The translations under genes and the position numbers were made by a program. This document shows positions 33,201-45,906 of a DNA stretch of 64,000 nucleotides, piece by piece (the stretch's first letter is position 1; every line of letters begins with the position of its first letter). The stretch spans positions 26,017,840 through 26,081,839 of the forward strand of contig CM054116.1 in assembly GCA_028673005.1 (NCBI GenBank), read 5' to 3'. Below the pieces are notes generated by a model. That model did no database searches, was not told the origin of the DNA, and saw only the letters and a program-made list of their open reading frames with translations. The stretch comes from Tanypteryx hageni. Its lineage: Eukaryota > Arthropoda > Insecta > Odonata > Petaluridae.

Positions 33201-36200
33201 TAGTTAAATTATTAGTCGATCAAAGTTGAACATTTTATTAACTATAGCTTAAGTGCATGAATATTTTTGAAGATTCAACGCTGATAAAAATGTACGTTCA
33301 AGGTAAATAAAACGCTTAAGTTACCTGGATCATTTACGGTATTCAATCCTTAATGTGAGCTCGATTAATTTTTGAATTTGACAGTTTTTGATCGTTAAGA
33401 CTAGTATCCTCAAATCACAGAACATTTCTAATTTGGATAAAATTAATATATTCGTTAGATCTGAAGATTCTATCATTTCGAAAGCGAGTATAAAATTCAA
33501 TAAACGACAAATTCATCAGTCACAATAAAGGCGACACTAAAATAGTCTCGGATCATCATACCGTCAATATTTGACACAAAGGACATAGAAATGGAGGTAA
33601 GAAAGATTATAAGCCACTTTCGCCAAAGTGCACTACTTTGCAAAAAGATGCTCATTTTGCATGCACCTCGTTGAATTTTCTGATTGACTGATGGCAAAAA
33701 GATTATTGCTTGAAAAATGTTAAAGGATCGCTCATAAATACTTGCAGATAACCTCGAGAACATCCTAAGGCCTTAAAGTCGAGAAGACTGTTATCAAATG
33801 AACGGCGACTACATAAGAAGAGACCAAACCTAGTCAATCTTCACGCAACGACGTAAAAATATGCTCGATTAATACAGATTTATGGAAAGAAATCTGAAAT
33901 GCGGTCAGGAAGGAAGAACAAAGCTGCCAGAATTGTGGAATTTCAATAAGCTTCAAGGTAACAGGTAGGTGCATAGGCACGATCCATTCCAAAACTATTC
34001 TTCGGGTCAACGGAGGATATTTGTGTTTGTACATATTGTTAAAACTACAGCCTTGCGTAATTGAGAAACAAGTAAGATACCCTTGCTAATGCAAGGGGTG
34101 GAAGCGCGTTTCCTTAAAAAAATTTCAGGGTTCTCCCTTTGAGGAGGGAACAACCCGCATAATTGAAATGTATCTCCTCACTAGACCTTCTTATCCGACT
34201 TTAAAGCCACAGCGGAAAAATTAAGAACTGCCGGGGAACAATTCGTAGAAAGATAAAAGCTATCTAATTCAAAAAGAATTTTTCAAATAACAGAGATGGA
34301 CAGACACAATACACTATCACTCTCTCTGTCCGTCAGTCTGTCTGTCTGTCTGCCTGCCTCTTTCTGTGGGCAATCAACTTTTTTGTTTATTTTAAGAAAG
34401 CGTGCCAAAAATGATCTTGATTAATTACTCGTATATATTCTTCTGGCAAAATAAAATATCCTCATAATTAAAAATAAGCTTATTAAATACAATTTTTACT
34501 GAAGGGTACTTGTCATCAATGGTGATTAATAAAGTAGCAAAAGGAATATGAGTTGGCTCCTACCGTTGATTTTTCTTTGGCTACATAATAATGTGCCGTC
34601 CAATGAAAATTAATTCATTTTTGATTTGACATTACATCCTATCATTTAGAGATTAGAACTAGTATTTAAACAGTAATGGCAAAGTTTCAAACAAGAGCAA
34701 AGGAGATAATTTAATAATCAATTCATTTGATTTGTAAGATTACATGCAACATTGTCTAATGAAGATTATTCTACCATAGTAGACGTTTCTTCTTACCTCA
34801 AGAAATCTCTTTCCTGTGGGGTAGCGAAATTGCGCTGGTACCCTGAACATGTTTTGACAATTTTCTCGATGATATCTGTGTGTGTGTGTGTATATTGAAA
34901 TATTTTCCATATAATGCATTTAAAAAGAGATATCTCATATTTTTAGCTGCCACCACCACGGCACCTGAAGACTATTGTTAACAATTGACGCTTAGTTACG
35001 TCTTAGTAACGCTCCTTTTTCTTTTCTTAATTGTTGGAGCTTTGTGGCTATATGCAATATTAGAGGGCTATGGTTTGAGTTTATTTGTTTTTTGTAAAGT
35101 CGAAAATTTTCTCGCAGTTTCTTAAAATATTCATTATTATGTAACCTATTTTGAATTTTTAGAAATATTACATATATGGAGAAAGTCATGTGGTGGCCAC
35201 ATCGTATTTTTTTAATTATGTTTTCTTTTTAGCAGTTTATTTTTATAATTTCATTATTTTGACAACAGTTATCACATTATTTGTACTATATAACCTTAGC
35301 TTTCCTTTTCTATATTTATATTGTTGAAGCGAATCTGAACAAATTACAAGCGTTCATCATAACAACGAGATTAAATAAACTGTTGTCATTGTTAGTGTGT
35401 AATAGAAGTCTCTTTATTTTAATGTCGAGTTGTATTGATACGAGCATTCCTACGCTTTATAAAGGGATATTTCTGCTAATAATTGTTTTTATTTATCGTA
35501 ATTATTATTGATAGTAAGTTTTTATTTATCTTAAAAACCTTTTATCTTTATTCATTTAAGATAATTCTGAAAATTGTTTTCCCTGTGAAAAGGCCATTGA
35601 AAACCTCGTTGGTGATCAACAGTTTCACTCCTACTAGTATCTAAAGCTTAATTACTCTGAACTACCAGTATACTTTCGTTGATTTTAAGCAATATGAATC
35701 GATAAATGAGTATTTTTATTAATGAAACAAAAGATATTATCAAGCTTCTTACTACTTATATACCAAATATTCTTACGTTTACCACTGAGTTCTCTACTTC
35801 TGTCTGCCATTCTCTCAACTGTAAAAAGATTAAAAGTTAAATATAGAGACCCTCACAGCACTAAACAGCTGTTAGACACTTTTGCAACTTTTATGCCCAT
35901 GCATGCAGAAAGGCTATTATTAATCTGCTATAATATAATTATATTATAGAGTTTATTTATATTAAAGTATTAACTATATAAAAGTTGTTTATAAAAAACA
36001 ATTTTTAGATCTTCAATTGTTTTCATTTCCACTCGACTACCCTTCAGCCATGGACAGCTGATCCAGACATATTATCGTATAAACAGTAACATTTGTTAAA
36101 TTCGTTTATTAAAAAAAATACATGCAAAATTTATCAGAAAGAGATTTTTACATTGTTTTTTGTATTTTAAACCTGATAATGCTCTATTAATTTGTTTTCA

Positions 36201-36247
36201 AATTTTTCTGTATCATTGACTAGTTATGAACTACAAGTGGTATTTAT
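33201..36247. other. AT-rich non-coding DNA
   Basis: No gene or intact element is supported. A (GTCT)n run lies at about 34,326-34,360 and a GT run at about 34,877-34,892. The open frame 35,722-35,949 contains LPLSS and TVKRLK, loosely like a hAT C-terminus, but too weakly to call. Confidence 0.4.
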
Positions 36248-36255
36248 GGTATGAG

Positions 36256-39003
36256 CAGTGGCGGCTCGTGTATAGGCACTGCGGAACTGCAGCACCCCCT
36301 ATTTCCACTTGATATTATCGATAACATTTAATATAATGAGTTATTTTTTCTTTAATTCTTTCTTTATTTTTGTAGTACAATATATATTCCTTAAGCTTCA
36401 GTAGCCATCCCCCAGTTTATGAAAAAGATACAAAAATCTTTGTATGGAACTGTGCGCTTCACAGTGCCAGCGACGTGGTGTTTGACTGTTGTGCGCATGC
36501 GCACATAGGAGGGGGGTGGGGAGGAAGGCGGGACTGCCAGGCTCTGGCGTGATGGTGGAAGGAAGTTTTTTTTTACTCAGCATGTGTTGTGCTTAAAAAC
36601 CGTGTACCATATTCTTGAATGTGATAAAGTGTAGAAGAGTGTAGAATTAGATTATTATTCTGCTTCCAGCTATTCTATTTGATTCATTTTTTTTCGGTTC
36701 TTTTATTTAACAGAAAACTTTAACCATGGCCTTGCATCCCCAAGAAATAAGTTCTGTGACTGTAAGTGAACTTCAACAGCTTAAGTTTTCACAGCTATCT
36801 CTCCATGAGAAAGTTACAGTTAAGAAAAGAGGTCGTTCAACACCTGATATTCTAATATCTCAGCCAGGCAAAAGCAACAACAAGAAATATATTCGTAGCT
36901 TTAATTCTGAATGGTACCAACGGAAAAGTTGGCTTTGCGGCTGTGAAGTAAAAAATGCACTGTTTTGCTTCCCGTGTTTGCTGTTTGGAGGTGATGTACC
37001 GTGGACAAAAGATGGTTTTAGAAATATAAACAAAATGAAAGAAAAAGCTGAAAAGCATGAGAAGTCAAAGAAGCACGTTGATAATGTTGTTTCACTGTCA
37101 CTTTTAGGAACCGTAAGTATTAAGGAGAAACTTAGTGAGGCATACAGACTTTCAATCAATGAGCATAATATAAAAGTTAAAAAGAACCGTGAAATTTTGT
37201 CCAAAATAATAGACTGCATTTACTTTTGTGGAAACTTTGAAACTCCCTTACGTGGACATGATGAAAAAGACGATTCAGTAAATCCAGGGGTATTTAGAGG
37301 ATTAGTAAATTTTGCATCTAAATTAGATTCAGATTTGAAGAATCACTTAGAAACCAGTGCAGTCTTCAAAGGTGTTTCTAAGACCATTCAGAATGAGATA
37401 CTTGACTGCCTGCTACAAATATACCATGAGGAGATAAGGACGGAAATTAGAAAAGCTTCCTTTGTAGCTGTCATGGCTGATGACATAACAGATGTTTCGG
37501 AACACACTCAAATGGTCCTTGTTCTACGGTACGTATTGAATGAAGAAATATTTGAGCGTTTTTGGGGATTCTTTATTCCAGAAAATCAAACTGCAGATGG
37601 CATATCAAAACGTATTTTAGAACAATTGGACATAATCCTTCAAGGAAATGGACAAAAACTGATAGCTCAGACATTTGATGGTGCAAATGTCATGAAAGGC
37701 AAAAAAGCAAGAGTTCAAGCAAAAATAAAAGCAGTTTATAGTAATGCACATTTCATTCACTGTTATGCACATCAACTTAATTTAATAATGAGAAATGCAG
37801 CAAGTATTACACAAAACGCAAGAATATTTTTCTCTAACATTCTGGCTATTCCAACATTCTTCTCAAGATCACCACAACGTGTGTCCATTCTCAAGAAACA
37901 TATGGACGTCAGCATTCCACGTCCATCCTCTACAAGGTGGAATTTCAACATACGGACCATAAACAGAGTTCATGAAAATTTGCAACCTTTAAAAAACTGC
38001 CTTACTGAAATTCAGTCAACATCAAATGCAGATCAAACCATTGCAGAAGCAACAGGAATTTTAAAATACCTGAATGATGATAATTTCAAGTTTTGGTTAG
38101 AGCTTTTTCATCAGATTATGCCTCATGTTGAAATAATTTACAACCAAATGCAATCTCGAGAAATTAGTGTGTTTAAAGTTAATGAATATATAACAAATTT
38201 CAAAACTGCTATTTTAGAATTGAGAAACTCAAAGTACTGTGAGAATCCTTCAAAGACACTCATGGCAGAAGCTAAGGAAGTGTGTGACTATATATGTGTT
38301 GATATAATGGACAGATATTCTTCCACTAAACACTTAGTAGCTGCTAAATTGCTCAACAAGAAATGCTTCTCTAGATTTAACAATGAACATCCCACAAAAG
38401 AGATAGTATTGACCACTGAAGCTTATCCCCTGATTGACAAAGAAAAGCTTGAAACTGAACTAAAAGTATTCTATTGTAGGACTGATATTCATGAATATTG
38501 CAAGTTAATTGAGCTGCTGAAATTTATCTTGGAAAATAATCTAGATGATGTTTTTAGTGAAATTACGAAACTGATAAAAATCCTCTTGACAATTCCCATG
38601 ACTACATCAGAGGCAGAGCGCTTCTTTTCAACATTGAAAAGGATAAAATCTTTTTTAAGAAGCACTATGAATTCGGAAAGACTAAATGCGCTTGCAGTAC
38701 TTTCAATGGAGAAAAATTTCCTCAATTGTCATCCAGAGATCAAGGAGAAAATTATTGAACTTTTTGCGCAAATTAAAACAAGAAGAATGGATTTCATTTT
38801 TAAATGAATAGATCAAGCTTGAACTGTAACAATTTAAGTTAAAGTAAGTAAAAAATGTTTGGTTTTTTTTGTTAAGATTTTATCAAGTTCCTGAATAAAT
38901 TTTCTTTTTATACATGTTTTTTTCCTTTTACACAATTTTAAAACAAAGGCTAAAAATTTTCTGGAGCAGCACCCCCATTAATCTTAGCTACGAGCCGCCA
39001 CTG
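36256..39003 (+). mobile_element. Complete autonomous hAT transposon
   Basis: Both ends carry the same 14-bp TIR, CAGTGGCGGCTCGT (36,256-36,269, and its complement 38,990-39,003). Outside lies a perfect 8-bp duplication, GGTATGAG (36,248-36,255 and 39,004-39,011). GCAGCACCCCC occurs about 30 bp inside each end on the same strand (36,289 and 38,967), a direct subterminal repeat that may bind transposase. A single 693-codon transposase frame fills the interior. Intact ends, intact target duplication and an unbroken frame point to a young, possibly active copy of 2,748 bp. Confidence 0.96.
36726..38807 (+). CDS. hAT transposase (ZMYM1-like, TTF zinc finger + DUF4371 + dimerisation domain)
   Basis: This cut-and-paste DNA transposase would act on the flanking TIRs in the nucleus. 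The 693-residue frame starts at ACCATGG, a near-ideal eukaryotic start context. Residues about 55-90 form a TTF/BED-like zinc-binding region (YIRSFNSEW, WLCGCE, LFCFPCLLFG). Residues about 130-360 match a DUF4371-type RNase H-fold core with candidate catalytic Asp252/253 (VMADDITDV) and Asp318 (FDGANVM), followed by the CYAHQLNL C..H motif (346-349). The RW motif is Trp405 (SSTRWN). The hAT dimerisation domain is at about 600-665 (TTSEAERFFSTLKRIKS) and holds candidate catalytic Glu629. Length and domain order are normal for ZMYM1/zinc-finger-MYM-like hAT proteins. No stops or frameshifts interrupt it. AATAAA follows at 38,894. A domesticated host gene is unlikely because the TIRs and target duplication are intact. 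Confidence 0.95.
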   Translation: MALHPQEISSVTVSELQQLKFSQLSLHEKVTVKKRGRSTPDILISQPGKSNNKKYIRSFNSEWYQRKSWLCGCEVKNALFCFPCLLFGGDVPWTKDGFRNINKMKEKAEKHEKSKKHVDNVVSLSLLGTVSIKEKLSEAYRLSINEHNIKVKKNREILSKIIDCIYFCGNFETPLRGHDEKDDSVNPGVFRGLVNFASKLDSDLKNHLETSAVFKGVSKTIQNEILDCLLQIYHEEIRTEIRKASFVAVMADDITDVSEHTQMVLVLRYVLNEEIFERFWGFFIPENQTADGISKRILEQLDIILQGNGQKLIAQTFDGANVMKGKKARVQAKIKAVYSNAHFIHCYAHQLNLIMRNAASITQNARIFFSNILAIPTFFSRSPQRVSILKKHMDVSIPRPSSTRWNFNIRTINRVHENLQPLKNCLTEIQSTSNADQTIAEATGILKYLNDDNFKFWLELFHQIMPHVEIIYNQMQSREISVFKVNEYITNFKTAILELRNSKYCENPSKTLMAEAKEVCDYICVDIMDRYSSTKHLVAAKLLNKKCFSRFNNEHPTKEIVLTTEAYPLIDKEKLETELKVFYCRTDIHEYCKLIELLKFILENNLDDVFSEITKLIKILLTIPMTTSEAERFFSTLKRIKSFLRSTMNSERLNALAVLSMEKNFLNCHPEIKEKIIELFAQIKTRRMDFIFK

Positions 39004-39011
39004 GGTATGAG

Positions 39012-42000
39012 AATTCCTTGGAATGACTAACACACTGAAACATTTCCTGTCAATATAAGCAATCAATTCGGAACGTCAACTATGGAAAACCAGCCTGCAT
39101 TACTCCTGGTTTTGACTTCTTTTTTACCACGTGGTCTAGACATTCATAGGAACAAATCCCAAAAGAAATTAGCTTCAAGCTAATTTGTTCCGATTAGAGA
39201 TTATTTTGTCTGCTCGTTGCCTGTACTGGGATAGCAGATGACATGGGATGCGGCCCACGGATTTGGTGTAGTGCCTTCATGCGGCCCGCGCACAGATGTT
39301 AGCTTGGCCTACTACATTTACTGAATTTAAATAAACACCTCCTGATAGCAATGGAAGTCGCACCTTGACGACACTCTTCACGGTGATATTTTAAATCACT
39401 GCAGAAGGCGTGTTATTTTGTTTCCGTTCTTTATCAAAACTAAAATATTTTTCTGTCTATATCACATCATCATTTGTATCATATCATTGTGACGACGAAC
39501 TACCTGTTTATTTTCTGATGGTTTAACAAATGTTGTTAGTTTTCAAATCATTTGCCATTCCTGCCTTAGACCATTGCCCTCTATATGAGTATAGTAAATC
39601 CACTGCTGTCCATTTGGCCGCGCTTGTGCGGTGCGACAAATTTTTATGTAGATGACAGGTCCAGAGCGTCGTAGCGTATGTATTGGAGAATTTCTAAACA
39701 TATAAAAACTGTTTGATTGAGCTTAACAACTGAGAAAATCATGTCGAATTTTTAAAAAAATCTGAAAATGAAAACGAACTGCTACATGATCCGATATTCT
39801 TATCGATAAAAAACAGGAGTCAAGTTTTTCTCACTGTGTATCGATAGTACATTGCGCTACAATGGGAAGCAAAAATATTGCTGCTACGCAATTATATGCT
39901 GCCGATCACATTGTCTGCTAATTTCAGATCAATTATTTCTGTATAAGTAGCAGTGCTGGTCCTGACGGCAAATGGTGGAAGAACTGCGCGGGCAAGGCCT
40001 GGATTAAGGGGAAGGCCCTCTCATGATCTGGACCAGCCAAGCACTGAAGGGGCCCGGGTGCGAATATCCATCGGAGCACAACGAGATTGTTGTAATAACG
40101 AACGAAATTTATGGGACCCCCCCCCCCAGATTTTCGGAATGATTTAAAAAGTCAGCTTGGCAGGTGATTTTTTTAAGTAAAAGTTTATGCAAAATTTACA
40201 CCCGATACTTAAATCACTGATGTGAGCTCTCCAAATTTCGGGAGGGGACCCAGATATCTCGCATCCGCTCTATCCCTTCCCCCTTTTGGCCTACGATGCT
40301 CATGACAACATATATTTTTAATCAAACAAAGCGTTTAGCGGCTAATACTGCTGGTTTTGTTTTGGTCCTCGAATTTCTTGACAATTTCTTGTCCCTTTCC
40401 GGTTCCTCAACCACTATTGTAATTAAACCTATGCATCAATCCTAAATGACAAACAGACAGTATCCTCTCCTTTTTAATACTATGTAATGAATTTAATAAA
40501 AGAATTTAAGTATGCCTAAGTATGATTGTATGAATAACAAATACAACACAATTGAAAATTGAAAACTCTAGCTCTGCATGTTTTGTTAGCTTAGCTAGGA
40601 ATTCCAGAATTTTAGCTCTAAGTAATATTTAAAAACTTGCTTAATTTTAAAAAATTATCGGTGTATTACATTAAAAAAACTTGATTACAGAGCGAGTATA
40701 AGAAAAACGATCATTTGAAATTTTACTTCCGCCCTACGCTATACACAGTGTTGCCACATCTACGGTTTTGACGGCTTAATGTTAGAGCAAGTGAAAAATG
40801 GGAACTCTAGTTAACTCGCATATATAAAATATCATTGCACATAGATTAAAAGTTGGCATCTATAATACAACCGCGTACTAATAGAAATGCGATAACTAAA
40901 TCAACCACAAATAAGTTTTTTATATTAGTGTTAAAGATCATAAAGACTACGCTGCCCTCTTCTTGAGGTAGACTTAAGCCTAATTTCGTATGTCAGTTGG
41001 AAAGAAATGCACAACGAGAATTTACATAAATTTGTGGGAACCAGACAAGGTATTGCTAAGTCCATGAAATGTTTCTTTTAATGTTAAATTATTTTTGAAA
41101 TGAATAATAGTTTAGGAATTGTGACAAAATCTCCGATATAGAAATCCTATGTCTGCTCATTAATTTTTTGTTACAGATAATAATTTTCAAGAAACACATG
41201 CCGAGTGATTTCCAACTCGCTATTGCGCTGAAAATTGTTCGTTCCTAAGCATGCTATTTGTTCTTTTATCTACAGTTTATCTAAGAATTGCAATTCCAAA
41301 ATTTGGTTTAATTTCGATTCGATCGTTATTCGTTTTGTAAGGCATGAAAGCTAGCATAAATTCCGAGGAACTGTCGCAATAGCATGGAATCGGTTTATCA
41401 TTATGAAATCCTATACCATAAAAACTGGTCCATCTGGTCTCTAATTTTCTTATGACAAATCTATCTCTGATAAAGAAATGGTATTTTAAAATTATAAAAT
41501 TGCTTAGTTTTGTTAGAAAACCCAAGTACAGAGATGAAGTAATTCCGACAATATTCCGGAATAGTAAACAAAGAACTTGATTGCTGTGTTATTAGTTGCA
41601 TTTATAAAATGTTATGGCGAAATTAAAATATTTCAATTCATTTTCTTTTTAGACGGAGTACTTATTGATGGCTTAGTATGTAACTCCCTACCAGAAGAAT
41701 TAATGCATTTGCCACTCGAATGATTCTCAATTTAATATCATGAAGGATTAGTTAAAATCCTGGCCCTCATCAAAGTTAAAGAGTTCTCGTTCCAAGGATT
41801 ATATGTAACAAGGTAAATATATTTATCTGCACTGGAGAATATATTAAGTTAAAAAGGTATATTTTAGATGATGAGTTATTTTCTTAAGAGAGCTCCAATA
41901 TAAAAAAATCTATTAAAAATTGATTGGAGATCACACCATTTGTAATATATTTGGCACTGTATTATTAACTTTGAATGACATTTTTCATGTCCTGAAAAAC

Positions 42001-43760
42001 TATACTTACAAATTAATTCAAACAATGACAGCTTCGGTGGCTTTTGTTTGTATGTTAATTTGGCGGAAGATAATTCCTAAAATCGCTTCCAAAACTTTTA
42101 CCTATATAATTTTAAATAATTCTTTAAAAGATTAGTTGCAGGTTTAGTATAATTTTGTGAACAGTTGTTAGAATGAACAGATGTAGGAACATTCCGAAGC
42201 ATACACTATGAACCATATGCCTATCAGTGTGCATGGCATCGTGTTTCAAGGTAATTTATGATTTTATTTCTTTGTTGTTTTGGAGGCATGGCTCAAAAGG
42301 ATATTTGATACTTATTGTTAGTTATTCTAAACTTGGAGTGTACCACACATCACATGGTTCATCTCTTGGGAACTGGCCTTTCATGTGATTCCAAAAAAGG
42401 ATAATGGTGAGCAACATTGATTATGTGTTACAAAGCAGACAGAATGAGCTTCCTACTACTACCTAATATTGATTAGTTTGAGGAACACTGCTGTGTTTTT
42501 CATCTTATTAGAATTTAGGTCACTGCAATCCAATGTATCCCATGCATGCATTATTGCCACCTCTTTTGCACAGGTGCTTTTTGGAATAAAATGATACTTA
42601 ACATATTTTTTCAATAATGTTAATGCATATAGAAATTGACTTAATATGTGTATTTTAGAAGCATAAAATTGTTTATATATTTTTATTTGGAAATCAATAC
42701 TAATATTAATCTTTGTAAAATATATCATTATTGCTTGATAAATATCTGTTGTATCTGCTTGACTTAGCAATAGTGGTAACTCAAAGTCTATCTGCATTCT
42801 AATCATTGCAATTTTTATTAAATTTTGAAATATTGGGAAATAAATTATCTTTATTTGTGTTGGTAAATATACATTAAACCCTTGTCCAAAAGAGGTTAGC
42901 TATAATAATCTAAGAGATTGATTAGCCAAAAATACACACTTGTCCAAAAGAGGTTTCTCCAATGAGGAGTCACTTATACATAGTTAAACAAGTTTGGAAT
43001 GGTGTACTCCATGTCAGAGTACACAGTTTCTAAAGGCATTCTTTACAATTTATGTTATCATGTCAAAAAACAAATATTAATGGCTTAGTCTACTGTCTTA
43101 ACATTATAAAACGATATATTAGAAGCGATGTCATGGAACTTTATAATCTATTAATTAATTGAACAATCAAAAATTATTTTTAAAAAAACCTCACTTGAAG
43201 TAAGCGGTAATGATCTTTAAAGTCACGTTCAGTACTTCGTCATAAATAATCCATTTCTTTTCACTTACAATAACTGTGTATACATAAGGAAAACAAATGT
43301 ATTTAAGTTCATTTCTTTGTTGTGGAGCATCCATTTCCTTTCATTTACTAGGTACATTAGGCGGACAAAACAAAATTAATTGTGTTCATAGTAGATCTTA
43401 TTTACTTCAGTTATTACAATGATTATTTTTGTTGACAGCAATTTAATAAAATTACGTTAATTACGACTTTCTTGTTTGATTTGCTTTAGAACGGCTGCTC
43501 CTTTGATAAGAATGTTCTGAACAAAACATATTCTGTATTAGTTCTATAAATGTTTTTTGAAAACTTTTTATTGAAGTATTATTTTACGAGATATGACTGA
43601 AAGTTCCTTTTTCGTCGCTAGTAAAATGGCACTCCCGATTAGAATATGTAAACCATTTATATAATTTTCTTATCTAAATATCAAATTTCATGAACATCTG
43701 CCCTGTAGTTTCGGTGATAATAAATTCTGCTTGTATCGCTTTGTTGGTAAAGAAAGCCTA
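39012..43760. other. AT-rich non-coding DNA with repeat fragments
   Basis: Contents recognised: the GCGGCCCGCG-type repeat at about 39,248-39,296 (also at 10.2 kb), an 11-C homopolymer at about 40,117-40,127, and a repeat A fragment at 42,893-42,945 beside a duplicated CTTGTCCAAAAGAGGTT (about 42,880 and 42,940). No gene is supported. Confidence 0.5.
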
Positions 43761-43769
43761 ATAGGAAAA

Positions 43770-44262
43770 TAAATGTACTCCATAAATGGAATACACAGAA
43801 ATTTCAATGGCGTTATTTATGGAAAATGCATATAAAATGGCATCAAAAATTGAGTGATTCTCGAATTTTTATCTCTGAAACTAAGTTGTAATTATGTGGT
43901 CTCTTGGACTTTTTTTAGGTAAACATTGTTCTCTATTTTGATAAATTTATTAATCTATACCTCACATCATATAAAACTCTGAGAGAGAGAAATATGGTTT
44001 TTTAATTGTTGTGTGCTGATAGACTAGTCGTAGCGATTGATGTATCCAAAGTGTTTTGCTTTAGATTTTCTCGAATTTTGATGTACAAAACTAGAACTTG
44101 TAATTATGTGGCCCCATGAACTTTTATGTGGCAAAAACTTTCCTCTATCTGACTAGAATTTTTAATCTATACCTCACCGATCATATGAGAGCATGGGAGA
44201 GAAAAATATGGATTTTTAATTGTTTTCCGATTGAATTGTCAGAGCGATTGATGTAAACAAAA
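43770..44262 (+). repeat. Dispersed repeat C, two tandem units
   Basis: Unit 1 (about 43,770-44,030) and unit 2 (about 44,040-44,262) share TTCTCGAATTTT, TGTAATTATGTGG, AATCTATACCTCAC, GAGAGA.AAATATGG and TTTTTAATTGTT in order. Both align with the inverted copy in the otp intron at 29.5-29.9 kb. Confidence 0.78.
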
Positions 44263-44450
44263 TATTTGATAAAAATACGACAAAAATAACTTTTACAATA
44301 CCACAAATTTAATTTACTATAAACAGCACAATATACATTGCACAAACTTTTTCATACATTTGGTCACACTACACTCTTTGCCCAGAAATTAACTCTTTGC
44401 TTGGCAATGCACTGCCAATTATGTTAATAATGCATAGCTACAGAACCAAA

Positions 44451-44995
44451 GGGAGATGCCACACAGAAGAAACTAGCAACTGGAAACAACTGACTAGTGA
44501 CTTCTATATCCACACAGAAGGGACTAGTCGCAATGGTTAAAAGTAGATAGACGGGAACCTCGCAGCGGTCAGTCTTTTTAACCGTCGTTAGCCCACGAGA
44601 TACCTCTAGTCCTCGGCTGTGCGAACCCTTTCTCTATGCCCAAGCTCACCCTTCCCAGCAGGGTATCCCCTGACTGCAGGGATGGATAAGCACGAATTAA
44701 TCAAACTTCTTTAATGCACTTCTGATGAGAATGCATCTCTATTTAACACTGTATGTAGTTTCTCGACTATGCACAGCTTTTTCGTCCATTTTAAGAATGA
44801 TACGCACACAGTTTAAAATGCAACTTGAGCGACGAGCAACTGACAGACCCTGTTGCCAATTGCTTTATGGTCGCTTGAGTTGCAAGGTAATGTTGCTTGA
44901 GTGGCTTTCTCTATTTCTTAGAAAGGGTCTGACCGCGAAGCAACGTTGCCCGTGCTGCATCGCTAGTTGCCAGTTTCTTCTGTGTGGCGCCTCCC
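44451..44995. mobile_element. Non-autonomous TIR element, 545 bp
   Basis: Left end GGGAGATGCCACACAGAAGA and reverse-complemented right end GGGAGGCGCCACACAGAAGA differ at two positions. The match continues through AACT.GCAACT for about 31 bp in all. AAA flanks both sides; no longer target duplication is visible. The interior frame at 44,725-45,042 runs through the right TIR and is not a transposase. Superfamily unassigned. Confidence 0.78.
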
Positions 44996-45156
44996 AAAGT
45001 GATGGACACCATCAACCTCTCAGGTCTATTACCTCTCACTAATAGCTGCGTGGCGTTAACAGAGAGGTATGGAATTTTAGACTAGGGAATCCCTTGGTTC
45101 CCCCTCCCCCCCTCTGACGTGTACGCTGAGCATCTTGTACAGAAATAATTCCACTG

Positions 45157-45728
45157 GATCATATATAGTAATTTTTTGGGACATATGGCTTAGTTTTATT
45201 TGTTACATCAGGCTGTACGATTGGATTGATTTTAATCGAAATCCTTATAGCCATTTTTGAGTAAATCAAATTTTGTTTCAAAGTATCCAAGAATAAAGTA
45301 CTCTTAATTGTGCAATATCATTCATCTCTTCAGAATGTCTTTTATCAATGAAATTATCCACAAATATGAGATATCATTTGATTTAGTTTAACTGTATAGG
45401 CTGTAGTAAGATTTTGAATGGATCGTGGCAGAGGCGTAATGTTGTAGGGCTTACGTAAGGTAGCTTAGCTTACATTCTAATATCACTGGATGCCATATAG
45501 TGATTTTTAGAGACATATGACTTAATCATTATTATTTGTGACATCAGTCTCTACAATTGGATTGATTTTAATCAAATTCTTTGGAGCCATTTTTGAATAA
45601 ACCAAATTTTTCTAAAAATCGCAAAAAATAAACTACCCTTTATTTTTGTGCAATATCATTTTTATGAAAAAAGGGTCTGAAAAAGATATGTTCCATAAAT
45701 ACGGGATATCATTTGATTTTGTGTAAGC
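45157..45728. repeat. Two-unit tandem duplication, about 330-bp spacing
   Basis: 45,157-45,400 and 45,486-45,728 share GGACATATG-like, TTGGATTGATTTTAATC, GCCATTTTTGA.TAAA, GTGCAATATCATT and GATATCATTTGATTT in the same order. Identity is moderate, so the duplication is old. Confidence 0.8.
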
Positions 45729-45906
45729 GTTTGGGCCCTAGAACCGCGATCAGACAGATGGCATGGCAAAAACCACTTTTATGGACTCAGGGACACCTAC
45801 ATCTACATGATACCCTGCAAGTCATCTTTTTGGTGGATGGCAGGGGGTGCAGTGCACCAAGGGTCCATAGTTCTCCTACATTATCTTTTCCTATTATGTT
45901 CTCTTA

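Noticed and set aside
35722..35949. Possible hAT dimerisation-domain remnant (LPLSS, TVKRLK)
   Set aside because: Only scattered matches; the diagnostic SAERSFS core is absent, so chance similarity cannot be excluded.
39951..40046. CAGTGCTGGTCC..GGACCAGCCAAGCACTG as a tiny hAT MITE
   Set aside because: The ends align only with a gap, no 8-bp duplication is present, and 96 bp is unusually short.
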